A DNA stretch of 64,000 bases from Bacillus oleivorans. Lineage in GTDB: Bacteria; Bacillota; Bacilli; Bacillales; JC228. Both the position numbers and the translations under genes were made by a program. Positions 53,247 through 62,461 of the stretch are shown one piece after another (positions within the stretch are counted from its first letter, which is position 1; every line of letters starts with the position of its first letter). The DNA lies in NCBI RefSeq assembly GCF_900207585.1, contig NZ_OAOP01000010.1, forward strand, positions 1 to 64,000, written 5' to 3'. The notes beneath the pieces are model-generated. The model was given only the letters and a program-made list of their open reading frames with translations, had not been told where the DNA came from and did not search any database.

Positions 53247-53486
53247 ATGTTTCAATGGTTGTATGAGTTTATCTTTGCACGAACTTACCCTGTATTCACC
53301 ACTTTAGATGCAGGAGAACTTTTAAAGGCAAAAGAAAAATTACGTAGTGCGGGTATAACAAAATTTAAAGTAAGCAGTGGGGGTAATCACAGCATCCGAT
53401 TTGCTGCTCTCGGGGGGACTCCACACACTATAAAAGTATGTAAGAAAGATTATGAAAGGGCAAAAGAGGTTTTAAGAAAGTATTAA
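53247..53486 (+). CDS. Small conserved hypothetical protein
   Basis: A 79-aa protein. The core YPVFTTLDAGELLKAKEKLR ... GITKFKVSS and IKVCKKDYERAKEVLRKY resembles a small ferredoxin-like alpha/beta fold such as DUF2007-type signal-transducing proteins, but this is only a visual impression. ATGGGGTG precedes ATG 53247. A GNAT gene follows 31 bases later. Confidence 0.6.
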   Translation: MFQWLYEFIFARTYPVFTTLDAGELLKAKEKLRSAGITKFKVSSGGNHSIRFAALGGTPHTIKVCKKDYERAKEVLRKY

Positions 53487-53517
53487 AATCTGAATCTGTT
53501 ATGGAGAGGAATTCTAG

Positions 53518-53985
53518 ATGAATATAAGACTTGCTGATGAACAAGATATTAACCAACTGATAAAAATGAGGTGGGATTTTACAATTGAATATGATGAAAG
53601 TAAAAAAATTGAACAGACATCGTTCACTGATTTTGAAAAAGAATGCCACTCTTTTTTAGAGAGTGCACTTAATAGTGGTCAATGGTTTATTTGGGTTGCA
53701 GAGGATAATGGAAAAATTGTCTCGCATATATACATAGAATTAATACAAAAAGTGCCACGACCTGGCAGAATAACATATCCATTTGCTTATATAACGAACG
53801 TATATACGATTAAAGAATATAGAAATAAGAGCATTGGGAGTAAGTTACTTACCACAATAAATGAGTGGACTAAAAAAAATAGATATGAATTTATTATTGT
53901 ATGGCCAAGTGATGATAGCATTGATTTTTATAAGAAAAATGGTTACGTTCATTGTACAGAACCGATGGAATATTTTCCTTCTTAG
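53518..53985 (+). CDS. GNAT family N-acetyltransferase
   Basis: A 155-aa single-domain acetyltransferase. Motif A is YITNVYTIKEYRNKSIGSKLL (R/Q-x-x-G/A loop NKSIGSK), and motif B FIIVWPSDDSIDFYKKNGYVHC. The substrate is unknown. GGAGAGGAATTCTAG precedes ATG 53518. Confidence 0.85.
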   Translation: MNIRLADEQDINQLIKMRWDFTIEYDESKKIEQTSFTDFEKECHSFLESALNSGQWFIWVAEDNGKIVSHIYIELIQKVPRPGRITYPFAYITNVYTIKEYRNKSIGSKLLTTINEWTKKNRYEFIIVWPSDDSIDFYKKNGYVHCTEPMEYFPS

Positions 53986-54090
53986 TGTAACGGGTGAGTG
54001 GAGTTTATCTAAAGGGGCAAGATAGCTCTGCAGCATCTTTATCAAATCAAAATGAGAGATGCTAAAGTGTTTAATTTTGAAGCGAAAAAT

Positions 54091-54116
54091 AAAAAACCAC
54101 TTTGAGTGGTTTTTTA
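54091..54116. terminator. Bidirectional terminator between GNAT and the 52-aa gene
   Basis: AAAAAACCACT pairs perfectly with AGTGGTTTTTT around TTG. The 52-aa gene's stop codon lies within it. Confidence 0.85.
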
Positions 54117-54272
54117 ATCTCGCATTGCTCCTGCCTCACGGGAAGTCATTGCACCTTGTCCTTCGCTTACATCTTTTTGAATTTCTTTTTTTACTTTTTG
54201 TGCATCCGTTCCGACGATTTCTGGTTTCATAATAGAACCCAAATTCTCTTTAGCTTTTTGTTCCTGTTGCAT
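54114..54272 (-). CDS. Small hydrophilic protein
   Basis: A 52-aa protein (MQQEQKAKENLGSIMKPEIV ... MTSREAGAMRD), highly charged and without cysteine. GAGGAGGA precedes the ATG on the minus strand. The composition recalls small acid-soluble spore proteins, but the SASP motifs are absent, so no family is claimed. Confidence 0.6.
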   Translation of the reverse strand: MQQEQKAKENLGSIMKPEIVGTDAQKVKKEIQKDVSEGQGAMTSREAGAMRD

Positions 54273-54417
54273 ACAAATCCTCCTCTATTTATTGTTTCAC
54301 AATCTTATTATTTACAAATAAACACTCGATAAATCCGAGGATTCAAGGGAATTTCACTTAATGACCAGTAAAATATTTATAATGGTTTTTAAGTATTTAA
54401 GATTTAGGGAGGTTTAA

Positions 54418-54849
54418 ATGAAATTCCATTTAATTGGTGAGGACACTAAAATTGAGATTGAGGTATTAGGAAGAAGTCATCCAAACACAACTGACTATTG
54501 GGATGGAAATTGGTTATTTTCTAAAATTAATTTAAACATACCAGGTTATTTGGCTGGATTTCCGATGGATTTAAGGACGGATGAACTACAGGATTTCACA
54601 AATGAACTGAAAAAATTAGAGAAAGAAATGGTGGGAAAGGCAATCCTAAAAAACCTAGATGGTTATTATCATTTTGAAGGTGAAATCGACCAGCTAGGTA
54701 AAATTAAATGGAGTGCTGAAACCTGCTATCCTGCTGGACATGGTGCTATACTGAACTTCGAATTTAAATCAGACCAATCATATTTACAAGGATTAATTAA
54801 GGAATTAGAACAAATTCTAACTGAATTTCCAGTTATCGGAATTCCTTAG
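54418..54849 (+). CDS. WapI-like immunity family protein
   Basis: A 143-aa protein with the pattern ELxGExxxIEIEVLGRxxPxxxDYWDGNWL near the N-terminus and LRTDELQDF in the middle. This resembles the WapI group of contact-dependent toxin immunity proteins. No WapA-type toxin lies in the window, so it may be an orphan immunity gene or have another role. GGGAGG precedes ATG 54418. Confidence 0.65.
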   Translation: MKFHLIGEDTKIEIEVLGRSHPNTTDYWDGNWLFSKINLNIPGYLAGFPMDLRTDELQDFTNELKKLEKEMVGKAILKNLDGYYHFEGEIDQLGKIKWSAETCYPAGHGAILNFEFKSDQSYLQGLIKELEQILTEFPVIGIP

Positions 54850-55011
54850 GTGCGTTAGCCCATATGGTTAACTCTTTATATGCAGAAGTTTTAAACTATC
54901 CGGGCAGGTTTGTCCGTTGTGTAATGCCTAATTAAAATAGTATTCTCTTCATTTGTTAACCAGGGCAGGTTTGTTAAAGAAGGAACTGTATTGAAAGGGA
55001 GAGATGCTAAG

Positions 55012-55447
55012 ATGAGAAAAAGATTGCTTGTTGCTCTAATTTCATCATTTTTATTTTCTTTAGGGTCTTCACTTTTGTCATACATGCCAGAGTCACAAAG
55101 CAATCCCAGATCACTATTACCCTGGAATATGGGATTCATTCTTATTAACTTTTATATATATTACTCCTGTTTACTTTTTTATAGGGATCCCGATAACTTT
55201 TGGAATTGACAGTTTGAAGATTCAACAAAAAAGTTCGAAAACGAAATCGTATTTATTAAAAGTAGGAATGTATACTATTTCAAGTCTGATTCTTACATTG
55301 ATTATAATAATCCTTTTAAATGGATTCTCCAGTTTTTCATTTCAAGGTTTTGTTATAATATTGTTGTTAAGTATAATCGCTTCAAATTTGTTCTACCACA
55401 TTTTATTATTAATGGACCATGTATTTTTAAAACATAAAACAATGTAG
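55012..55447 (+). pseudogene. Frameshifted small membrane protein (UPF0715-like)
   Basis: Two overlapping reading frames make one four-helix membrane protein of about 144 aa. The first runs from ATG 55012 (after GGGAGAG) through SSFLFSLGSSLLSYMP to MGFILIN, then goes out of frame and stops near 55207. Skipping one T at 55150 restores FIYITPVYFFIGIPITFGID, which reads on into the frame ending at 55447. The mid-protein stretch resembles UPF0715 proteins of Bacillus (YoaG type). It is a single-base insertion in a T-run, either real or a sequencing error. Confidence 0.6.
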
Positions 55448-55633
55448 TTTTTTAGTTATATTAAATAAAGGGTAGCAAGAGTTAAAGAACAACAAACTTT
55501 ATACAGATTTGTTTTATAAATGGGCAGATTAACTGTAGAAGAAATGGAAAATAAATTCATAATTATCCTCGTATTAGCCTTAGTATAAGAAATTGCTGGC
55601 AGCGGATAATAAAGCAAAAGGAGGGCAAAACTT

Positions 55634-55801
55634 ATGTCACAAGACGGTAACAATATAAATAGAAAAAAACCAGGCATAAAGGATCATATGGATAGTGAAC
55701 AATTAGAAGATCGCTTAAATAGCGATAACGCATTTAGCGATAAAGGGTTAAATAATGCATTTTTAACTCGCGAAGCTGTGAAAAAAGAAATCAATAATTA
55801 G
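55634..55801 (+). CDS. Small hydrophilic protein
   Basis: A 55-aa polar protein (MSQDGNNINRKKPGIKDHMD ... REAVKKEINN). AAAAGGAGGGC precedes the ATG. The ending LTREAVKKEINN weakly recalls the other small polar protein at 54.1 kb. No family is recognised. Confidence 0.55.
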   Translation: MSQDGNNINRKKPGIKDHMDSEQLEDRLNSDNAFSDKGLNNAFLTREAVKKEINN

Positions 55802-55906
55802 AGATACAGCAGCTTTTTTATGCTGGCTGAAATCCAGTACTAGATGTAACAAAAGATCGTGCAACGGATAAAGTTTTACAAGCAGTCCCCAAGGCTCTTT
55901 CTAATG

Positions 55907-55937
55907 AAAAACCCCTGCCATCTTTCTGACAGGGGTT
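55907..55937 (-). terminator. Terminator of the acidic lipoprotein gene
   Basis: On the minus strand AACCCCTGTC pairs with GGCAGGGGTT and TTTTTC follows. Confidence 0.85.
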
Positions 55938-55946
55938 AACCTTTTG

Positions 55947-56165
55947 TTAGTTCCCAGATTCTTCAGTACCTTCCTCATTGCCTTCTTCAGTACCTTCTTC
56001 AGTACCAGTATCTTCGGTACCAGTATCTTCAGTACCAGTTTGGTTTTCTTCTGTTCCCGGATCCTCAGTATTTGTGGCATTGCTGCAACCAGCGGCAATT
56101 CCAATAAGCATAAAAGTTGCCAATAAAGCAAGTAAACCTTTTTTCATTTTCTTTAATCCTTCCAT
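55947..56165 (-). CDS. Small lipoprotein with acidic repeats
   Basis: A 72-aa lipoprotein. The signal peptide (MKKGLLALLATFMLIGIAAG) ends in lipobox IAAGC, Cys27 from ATG 56165. The mature part is made of short repeats of G-T-E-D/E-x (GTEDTGTEDTGTEEGTEEG), a strongly acidic, disordered tail. GGAGG lies eight bases before ATG 56165; an earlier ATG at 56171 is too close to it. The tail could bind cations at the cell surface. The repeat may vary in copy number between strains. Confidence 0.8.
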   Translation of the reverse strand: MEGLKKMKKGLLALLATFMLIGIAAGCSNATNTEDPGTEENQTGTEDTGTEDTGTEEGTEEGNEEGTEESGN

Positions 56166-56398
56166 TTTCATTGCCTCCTTAAATAGCTGCTGAAATAACT
56201 TACGATCTAATCATACAGCAGAAAGCGCAAGAGAATGTCCAAGTAACCATTTCTTTACATATTTTGATATCAATAGTAAATTTTTTAAATTTGGTAATAT
56301 AAAATTTTCAACCAGTTAACATTTATCAAGTGAGTTTACTAGTGAACCAGTTAGTAATCACAGCTTTTTATATCTGATAAAAAGATGCGACTAAAAAA

Positions 56399-56427
56399 TG
56401 AAACCAATTTTTATGTGTCAATGTCTA
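56399..56427 (+). promoter_or_regulatory. Candidate ECF-sigma promoter of the sigma/DUF4030 operon
   Basis: TGAAAC (56399-56404), 17-bp spacer and TGTCTA (56422-56427). This is close to the Bacillus ECF consensus TGAAAC-N16-CGTCTA and lies just ahead of the sigma gene, so autoregulation is plausible. Confidence 0.55.
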
Positions 56428-56453
56428 AAGAGTGATAGAAAGGAGGTACTGCA

Positions 56454-57026
56454 GTGGGAAACAAAGAATTGCATGCAATTTACCCAAATAACGAAATCGA
56501 TATCGATAATCAAGATACAGGAAATGTAATTGAGCAGCTAATGGACCTCTACGCCGAGAAGGTGTACCTGCTTGCTTATTCTTTTGTGAAGGATAGAGGT
56601 TTAGCAGAGGACATTTCACAAGAGGTTTTCCTAAAGGCCTATAAATATCTAGATAGTTTTAGAGGAGAGGCGGCTTTGAAATCTTGGATATATCGCATCA
56701 CTGTTAATACTTCCAAAGATTTTTTAAGGAAAAAGAGCTTGAAGCAACTGCTATTTGAGAGTAGTTTCCTTGAAAATTTCAAGAAAGCTGAAAGCACGGA
56801 ATCCTTTTTTCTTAAAGCTGACCGCAATGAACAGCTCCTGCAATCCATTATGACTTTGCCGATGAAATATCGGGAAGTCATTGTGCTCCATTATTTTTAT
56901 GATGTAAAAATTAATGAACTTGCCAAGATACTTGAGTTAAATACAAATACCGTAAAAACAAGGCTTTCTAGAGGGCGAGATATTCTAAAACGGAAAATTC
57001 AAGCAAAGGAAGGAGAAGAATTTTAG
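56454..57026 (+). CDS. ECF RNA polymerase sigma factor
   Basis: A 190-aa sigma-70 family protein. Region 2 is KVYLLAYSFVKDRGLAEDIS plus QEVFLKAY and WIYRITVNTSKDFLRKK. Region 4 is YREVIVLHYFYDVKINELAK plus ILELNTNTVKTRLSRGRDIL. GTG 56454 follows AAAGGAGG. Its stop touches the start of the DUF4030 gene, so the pair is translationally coupled. Confidence 0.92.
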   Translation: MGNKELHAIYPNNEIDIDNQDTGNVIEQLMDLYAEKVYLLAYSFVKDRGLAEDISQEVFLKAYKYLDSFRGEAALKSWIYRITVNTSKDFLRKKSLKQLLFESSFLENFKKAESTESFFLKADRNEQLLQSIMTLPMKYREVIVLHYFYDVKINELAKILELNTNTVKTRLSRGRDILKRKIQAKEGEEF

Positions 57027-58102
57027 TGGAAAAAGAGCTGAAAAAGGTATATGAACATTACCAGAAAAATTATTTCAATGATCAAGTAGCTGTGCGGATT
57101 AAAGATAAAGTTCAACATAAAATTAATAGTGAAGATATGAGCCAGATTGAGAAGATGCACCACCCTAGATTTACAAAGAAAATATCCTATGTGATTGCTT
57201 CTTGCTTAGTGTTATTCGGGCTCTTCATCGGATCTGCATTTGTTTCACCGACAATGGCAGAAGTAGCCTCCAAAATCCCATTTTTAAATAAAATTTTCGA
57301 ACAAAAGCCGATTTATGAAGTTTTACGGGAGAAACTCGAGGATAAAGGCTATGAAATCGTCGGGACAGGTTATAGTGTTCGAGAGAAGACATATCATGTA
57401 ACAGTAAAAGGATCAGAGGAATATTACAACCAAGTAAAAGAAGAAATTAAAATAATCACAGAAGATGTCATTTCTTCTAGAAGATATGATGACTTTAAGG
57501 TTGAAGTAGAGCAAGAAAGGACCATTGATCCTAATGTTGATCCAGCAAATGATCCTAAATATCGAGAAATGGAGCTTGCCCTTGATGTATTGAAAGAGGT
57601 TGTGCCAAAATTACAGCAGCAAGGCTATAAAATTCACAATTACGGTGGCGGCTATACTGGTCCGGATGCTAAAGCTATTAGGTTAGAATTGGACATCGAA
57701 GATACAGAAAAACATACGGAGGAAATCGAGAAAGCAATCCTTGAAGGGATTAAAAAGCAAGATATTAAAAAAGATGTTTCAATCAAATTCCATCCATTTA
57801 ATGTTCAAGAAAGGGATATTGAGAGTAAATGGACCAGTGATGTACTGCCTGTGATTTGGGAAGGTCTGTTGAGTAAAAAAGAGTACAAAACAAAAGGCGT
57901 CGGGTACTCCTATAAGAAGGGTACTATTAACATTTTTATAACAACAACAATCAATAAGTCAGACAGTGAAGCACCTGAACTAGCAAACAAAATCGAAATC
58001 GTCATTCGCGAATTTCTGCAATCTGATGACTTAAAAGATATCGTTGGCAGTACTCCATATAAAATTGTCGTTCGAGATAAAGATAGTAAGGATATAAACT
58101 AA
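57026..58102 (+). CDS. DUF4030 domain protein, probable anti-sigma factor
   Basis: A 358-aa protein with a cytoplasmic N-terminus (1-52), one membrane segment (about 53-74; SYVIASCLVLFGLFIGSAFV) and a large extracytoplasmic DUF4030-type domain. That domain holds two similar parts (GYEIVGTGYSVREKTYHV and KTKGVGYSYKKGTINIFI). Coupling to an ECF sigma gene is the main evidence for an anti-sigma role. The signal is unknown. Confidence 0.75.
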   Translation: MEKELKKVYEHYQKNYFNDQVAVRIKDKVQHKINSEDMSQIEKMHHPRFTKKISYVIASCLVLFGLFIGSAFVSPTMAEVASKIPFLNKIFEQKPIYEVLREKLEDKGYEIVGTGYSVREKTYHVTVKGSEEYYNQVKEEIKIITEDVISSRRYDDFKVEVEQERTIDPNVDPANDPKYREMELALDVLKEVVPKLQQQGYKIHNYGGGYTGPDAKAIRLELDIEDTEKHTEEIEKAILEGIKKQDIKKDVSIKFHPFNVQERDIESKWTSDVLPVIWEGLLSKKEYKTKGVGYSYKKGTINIFITTTINKSDSEAPELANKIEIVIREFLQSDDLKDIVGSTPYKIVVRDKDSKDIN

Positions 58103-58104
58103 AA

Positions 58105-58144
58105 ACAAGGCGGTGCTTCCACTGTGGAGTACCGCCTTGTTTTT
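58105..58144 (+). terminator. Terminator after the DUF4030 gene
   Basis: ACAAGGCGGT pairs with ACCGCCTTGT and TTTTTA follows. Confidence 0.9.
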
Positions 58145-58349
58145 ATGAAATAGTGTTTCTCCTTGTCCCATATGAATAGAAATGATAATTGAGTGACTAA
58201 ATGATAGCACGAGAACTTTATAGATAAGGAAAGAAATAATCCTGAGCAGAGCTCCTACACAAAAAAATAATTATATTATTACTCCAACATTTCTCTTTAT
58301 GAGAGAGTTCGGTTCTTTATTTGATAATGTTTGCTCAATTCTTGATTAT

Positions 58350-59258
58350 TTAAATAACTTTTCTCGACCCCTCTCGGTTCAGCTTATTTAAAAGGAAATT
58401 GTAAAAGATCTTCAAAGTCCCATCTATTTTAGTTTCTTTTAAATAGAGTACTTGAAAAGGAAGACTAAGTCTGGGGAAACTGCGTATTGGTACTTCAAAC
58501 AGATCTCCTGATTGTAATTCTTCCTCGATTGAAAAACGAGGCAAAAAACCTATCCCCATTTTTTTCCTAACCATGTGTTTTATCAGTTCAATATTATCTC
58601 CTTCTAAAACCACGTTTGGTTTTACCCCTACAGTTTTCAAAGCCTTATTAATCATTTCCCAATCTGATGAACCTCGATTAAAAAGAATAAATGGTTGATT
58701 CGCAAGATCATTGATTCTAATAGTATTCATTGAGGAAAAAGGGTGTTCTGGATAGATGGCAAGCACTAATTCGTCTTCAAATAGAAGGGTGGTTTCAATG
58801 GGCAGATGATTGACAGAGGAGCAGATACCTAATGGCACTTCATGATTGAGTACCATATCAAGTACATGATCCGGACGGACCGTATTGATTACTAGCTTTA
58901 CATTTGGATATGAATCATTAAATTCTTTTAAGAGAAAAGGCAATACATAATTTGAAACTGTGAATACAGTAGCAATTTTTATTTCCCCTTTTGTATTGCT
59001 GTTTGTCTGCTGAATAGCTTGAACAGCATCCCGCATGTTTTCCAAAACTATTTTAGCATAGGGAAGAAATGTTTCTCCTTCTTTGGTTAAATGGACCATT
59101 TTACCATTGCGAATAAAAAACGGGTATCCCATTTCATTTTCAAGTGTTTTTATTCGTGCACTTACAGATGGCTGTGAGATATGAAGAATTTCCCCAGCTC
59201 TGCTAAAACTACCGGTTAATGATACATAAATAAAAGCTTCAATTTGTTCCATATTCAT
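58350..59258 (-). CDS. LysR family transcriptional regulator
   Basis: A 302-aa regulator. The N-terminal helix-turn-helix (MEQIEAFIYVSLTGSFSRAG; LHISQPSVSARIKTLE) is followed by a LysR substrate-binding domain (about 90-290; IKIATVFTVSNYVLPFLLKE). GAGGTG lies nine bases before ATG 59258; two more start codons lie within six bases. It is divergent from the Opp operon at 59795, which it probably activates. Confidence 0.9.
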   Translation of the reverse strand: MNMEQIEAFIYVSLTGSFSRAGEILHISQPSVSARIKTLENEMGYPFFIRNGKMVHLTKEGETFLPYAKIVLENMRDAVQAIQQTNSNTKGEIKIATVFTVSNYVLPFLLKEFNDSYPNVKLVINTVRPDHVLDMVLNHEVPLGICSSVNHLPIETTLLFEDELVLAIYPEHPFSSMNTIRINDLANQPFILFNRGSSDWEMINKALKTVGVKPNVVLEGDNIELIKHMVRKKMGIGFLPRFSIEEELQSGDLFEVPIRSFPRLSLPFQVLYLKETKIDGTLKIFYNFLLNKLNREGSRKVI

Positions 59259-59270
59259 TTTTATAAGCAC

Positions 59271-59794
59271 CTCATTCTAAAAATTTGCGATCTTTTTGAA
59301 TGATTCAATAGTTTTAACAGATTTATACCAACCATTATACAAACCTATTAATTCAAGGATAAACAATTTTATGAAAAATGAGAAAAATATCCTACTTCGA
59401 ATCTCGAAATAAATAAGAGTTGAATGATCTATGCCAAAGGTCATAAAATGCAAGTGATTACAATCAGGATTCAGTTTTAATTTATAAAATTTTATGGATT
59501 AGAAGGGATTACATTTTAAAAAGGATGGTTCTTTTGTCACGAACCCTTTTAATAACCTATTGAGTCTTTTAGACAATATAGAGAGTCTCTATACCTCTTA
59601 TAAAAATTTTCAATATTTATTCAAATCAGAATCATGTTACTATTATTAAAAAATTCGTGGCCCGAAACATTATTTCGATTCATACTCCTATCGTAGAGGC
59701 TTCGAATGAATCTCTTAAATAATCCCTATAAGGTGAGGTGGTGGTTAATTAAATTTCGGGAATTAATTATTAACCATAGAAGGGGGACGAGTTC
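59271..59794. other. Divergent regulatory region between lysR and the Opp operon
   Basis: It contains the 17-bp palindrome TATAGAGAGTCTCTATA (59577-59593), a hairpin GGTTC/GAACC (about 59527-59545) and a TGGTTAATTAA ... TTATTAACCA inverted repeat just ahead of the first opp gene. These are candidate LysR or other operator sites. No gene was found. Confidence 0.5.
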
Positions 59795-61453
59795 TTGAAT
59801 AAGAAACCGCTATTAATCATTTCATTTTTATGTATCGTTATTGGATTATTAGCAGCATGTAATTTCACAGGGTCTGAGAAAACGACACAGCAGCCGACTG
59901 AAAATGGTGATGCCTCTGCTAGTACTGATGAAGGCAGTAAAGCTCAAGGACAAGTTTTGCGGGTAATCGAAGAAGACGAAATTGCTTCATTAGATATTGT
60001 AAAGGCCCATGACACAGTTTCTGGTGTTGTTATTTCCAATACTATGGAAGGCCTATACGGAATTGACAAGAATCATCAACCTGTATTAGCTGGTGCCTCT
60101 AAACATGAAGTTAGTGAAGATGGATTAGTTCATACTTTCACAATTAGAGATAATGTATGGAGTAATGGAGATCCCGTTACAGCCTATGATTATGAATATT
60201 CCTGGAAAAGAACGTTTGAAGAAGTTGGTTACTACACCTACTCATTCGCAAATGCGAAAATTTTGAATGCACAAGCTATTATGGATGGCGAAAAGTCACC
60301 TGATGAATTGGGAATTGAGGCTAAAGACGATAAAACACTTGTGGTCACTCTTGAGGGGCCAAGCCCGTTATTAAATTATTCCTTAGCTTTTACGGCTTTC
60401 TTCCCAGTTAACCAAGCTTTTGTAGAAGAGGTTGGAGATGCATATGGAACTGAATATGATATGGCTTTATATAACGGACCGTTTATGTTAACGGATTGGC
60501 AGCATGATCAAGGTTGGAAATATAAGAAGAATCCTAATTACAGAGAAGCAGACATGGTTAAACTCGAAGAAATTAACGTTTCAGTAGTCAAAGATGAGTC
60601 TACAGCGGTTAACCTTTATGAAGCTGGCAAAGTTGACCTTATTGAAGTATCATCAGCATTTATTGACAGATATAAATCTGATCCAAATTATTCAGCCTCT
60701 GTAACAGCTGGACTTAAATTCTTAAGATTCAATCATAATAACAAGTTTTTAGCTAATGAGCATATCCGACGAGCACTTGATATGGCATGGGAAAAGGAAT
60801 CATTAACGGATGTCATTTTGAAAAATGGTTCTATACCTACATATTTCTTAGTACCGGATATTGCTAAAGCCCCGTCAGGCGAAACATTCCGTTCATTGAA
60901 TGGAGATTTTACGGGTACGGTCGAAGAGGCACAAAAATACTTTAAACAAGGACTAGAGGAGCTGGGAGTAGATTCAATCGAGCTTAATGTTCTAGCTGCT
61001 GATGACACAGTTAATCGAGATACAGCTGAATATTTAAAAGCAGAGTGGGAGAAAAATCTGGATGGTCTAACCATAAATATTGAAATTCAGCCGTTCCAAA
61101 GCCGGCTAGAACTTGAAAAGGCGATCGATTACGACATTTCTCTTTCAAGTTATATTCCATCCAGTGCTGATCCGCTCAATTATTTAGATATGTGGGTTAC
61201 TGGAAAAAGCTTTAACAGAATGGATTATTCCAATCCAGAATATGATGAGTTAGTTAACAGAGCCTGGAATGAATTGGACGACGAAAAACGATATGACTTA
61301 ATGCTTGAAGCTGAAAGAATGTTGTTTGATGATGCTGCCATTGGACCCATGTACCAGGATGCGACTGCAATCATCAGAAAGCCTTATGTTAAAGATGTCG
61401 TACATCATCCAACACTACCGCAGTATGACTATAAATGGGTATATATCGAGTAA
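59795..61453 (+). CDS. Oligopeptide-type ABC transporter substrate-binding lipoprotein
   Basis: A 552-aa SBP_bac_5 family protein. The lipoprotein signal ends LLAAC (Cys22), followed by an S/T/E linker and FTIRDNVWSNGDPVTAYDYEYSWKRTF, SPLLNYSLAF and YNGPFMLTDW, all typical of OppA. The FTIRDNVW-type segment and length fit oligopeptide binding. TTG 59795 follows GAAGGGGGACGAG. It is the first gene of the right-hand opp operon. Confidence 0.92.
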   Translation: MNKKPLLIISFLCIVIGLLAACNFTGSEKTTQQPTENGDASASTDEGSKAQGQVLRVIEEDEIASLDIVKAHDTVSGVVISNTMEGLYGIDKNHQPVLAGASKHEVSEDGLVHTFTIRDNVWSNGDPVTAYDYEYSWKRTFEEVGYYTYSFANAKILNAQAIMDGEKSPDELGIEAKDDKTLVVTLEGPSPLLNYSLAFTAFFPVNQAFVEEVGDAYGTEYDMALYNGPFMLTDWQHDQGWKYKKNPNYREADMVKLEEINVSVVKDESTAVNLYEAGKVDLIEVSSAFIDRYKSDPNYSASVTAGLKFLRFNHNNKFLANEHIRRALDMAWEKESLTDVILKNGSIPTYFLVPDIAKAPSGETFRSLNGDFTGTVEEAQKYFKQGLEELGVDSIELNVLAADDTVNRDTAEYLKAEWEKNLDGLTINIEIQPFQSRLELEKAIDYDISLSSYIPSSADPLNYLDMWVTGKSFNRMDYSNPEYDELVNRAWNELDDEKRYDLMLEAERMLFDDAAIGPMYQDATAIIRKPYVKDVVHHPTLPQYDYKWVYIE

Positions 61454-61465
61454 AAAAGTTTAATC

Positions 61466-61506
61466 AAAGAAGAGGTTACAATCAATTGATATAACCTCTT
61501 CTTTTA
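61466..61506 (+). terminator. Partial terminator or processing hairpin between binding-protein and permease genes
   Basis: AAAGAAGAGGTTA pairs with TAACCTCTTCTTTT. Such hairpins after the binding-protein gene usually lower expression of the downstream permease genes so that the receptor is made in excess. Confidence 0.75.
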
Positions 61507-61531
61507 AGTCATAAAAAGGGGTGAGAAAAGT

Positions 61532-62461
61532 ATGTGGCGTTATGTATTCAGTCGACTTATTTCAGTATTCACAGCTTTGTTCATCATCGTGACTTTGACT
61601 TTTTTACTTATGCAATTACTGCCGGGTACGCCATATGGGAATACCGATGAATTGACTGACCATCAGATTGAACTATTAAATCAAAAATATGGACTAGACC
61701 AGCCTGTCGCGATTCAATACGTTAAGTACTTAGGCAACTTACTTCAAGGTGATTTAGGTATTTCTTTTAAATATGCTGGTCGCAGTGTAAATGATGTTAT
61801 AGCTGAAAGGATTGGTCCGTCGGCATTAATCGGTTTTCAAGGCTTAGTATTTGGCACGATTGTCGGGTTATTATTAGGGATTATTTCAGCACTAAAACAT
61901 AATACATTTTTGGATTATGGAGCAGTCATTGTTGCTGTTTTAGGGATGTCGATTCCATCATTTATTTTTGCTGCGCTTATGCAATATTACATAGGTGTAA
62001 AACTAGGCTGGCTTCCGCCTGCATTATGGGAAGGATATCAAAATACAATTATGCCCAGTATAGCTCTATCTGTAATTGTTATTGCGACTGTTGCTCGTTT
62101 CATTCGGTCGGAGATGCTAGAAGTTTTGGGTCAGGATTATGTACTAACATCAAGGGCAAAGGGGATCAGCAGGAAGAAAGTTATTGTAAGACATGTTCTC
62201 CGAAATGCGCTGATACCGGTTTTAACGATGTTAGCTCCTTTAACCGTTAACTTACTCACAGGAACACTGGTTATAGAAAAAATATTCGCCGTTCCTGGTA
62301 TCGGAGAACAGTTTACGATGTCCATCATGCTCAATGATTATAGTGTTATTATGGGAATTACTCTCTTCTATAGTGTAGTATTCATTATCATTATTTTCCT
62401 TGTTGATTTACTTTATGGAGTGGTTGATCCAAGAATACGTCTGGATGGAGGGGTTCAATAA
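61532..62461 (+). CDS. Oligopeptide-type ABC transporter permease (OppB-like)
   Basis: A 309-aa permease with about six membrane segments, LLMQLLPGTPYGN after the first and the EAA loop VLTSRAKGISRKKVIVRHVL. AAAAGGGGTGAG precedes ATG 61532. The stop overlaps the next ATG by one base. Confidence 0.93.
   Translation: MWRYVFSRLISVFTALFIIVTLTFLLMQLLPGTPYGNTDELTDHQIELLNQKYGLDQPVAIQYVKYLGNLLQGDLGISFKYAGRSVNDVIAERIGPSALIGFQGLVFGTIVGLLLGIISALKHNTFLDYGAVIVAVLGMSIPSFIFAALMQYYIGVKLGWLPPALWEGYQNTIMPSIALSVIVIATVARFIRSEMLEVLGQDYVLTSRAKGISRKKVIVRHVLRNALIPVLTMLAPLTVNLLTGTLVIEKIFAVPGIGEQFTMSIMLNDYSVIMGITLFYSVVFIIIIFLVDLLYGVVDPRIRLDGGVQ

Noticed and set aside
55978-56193. Plus-strand frame rich in S, V and P
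   Set aside because: It is the complement of the acidic repeat tail of the lipoprotein gene on the minus strand. The lipoprotein has a signal peptide, lipobox, ribosome site and terminator.
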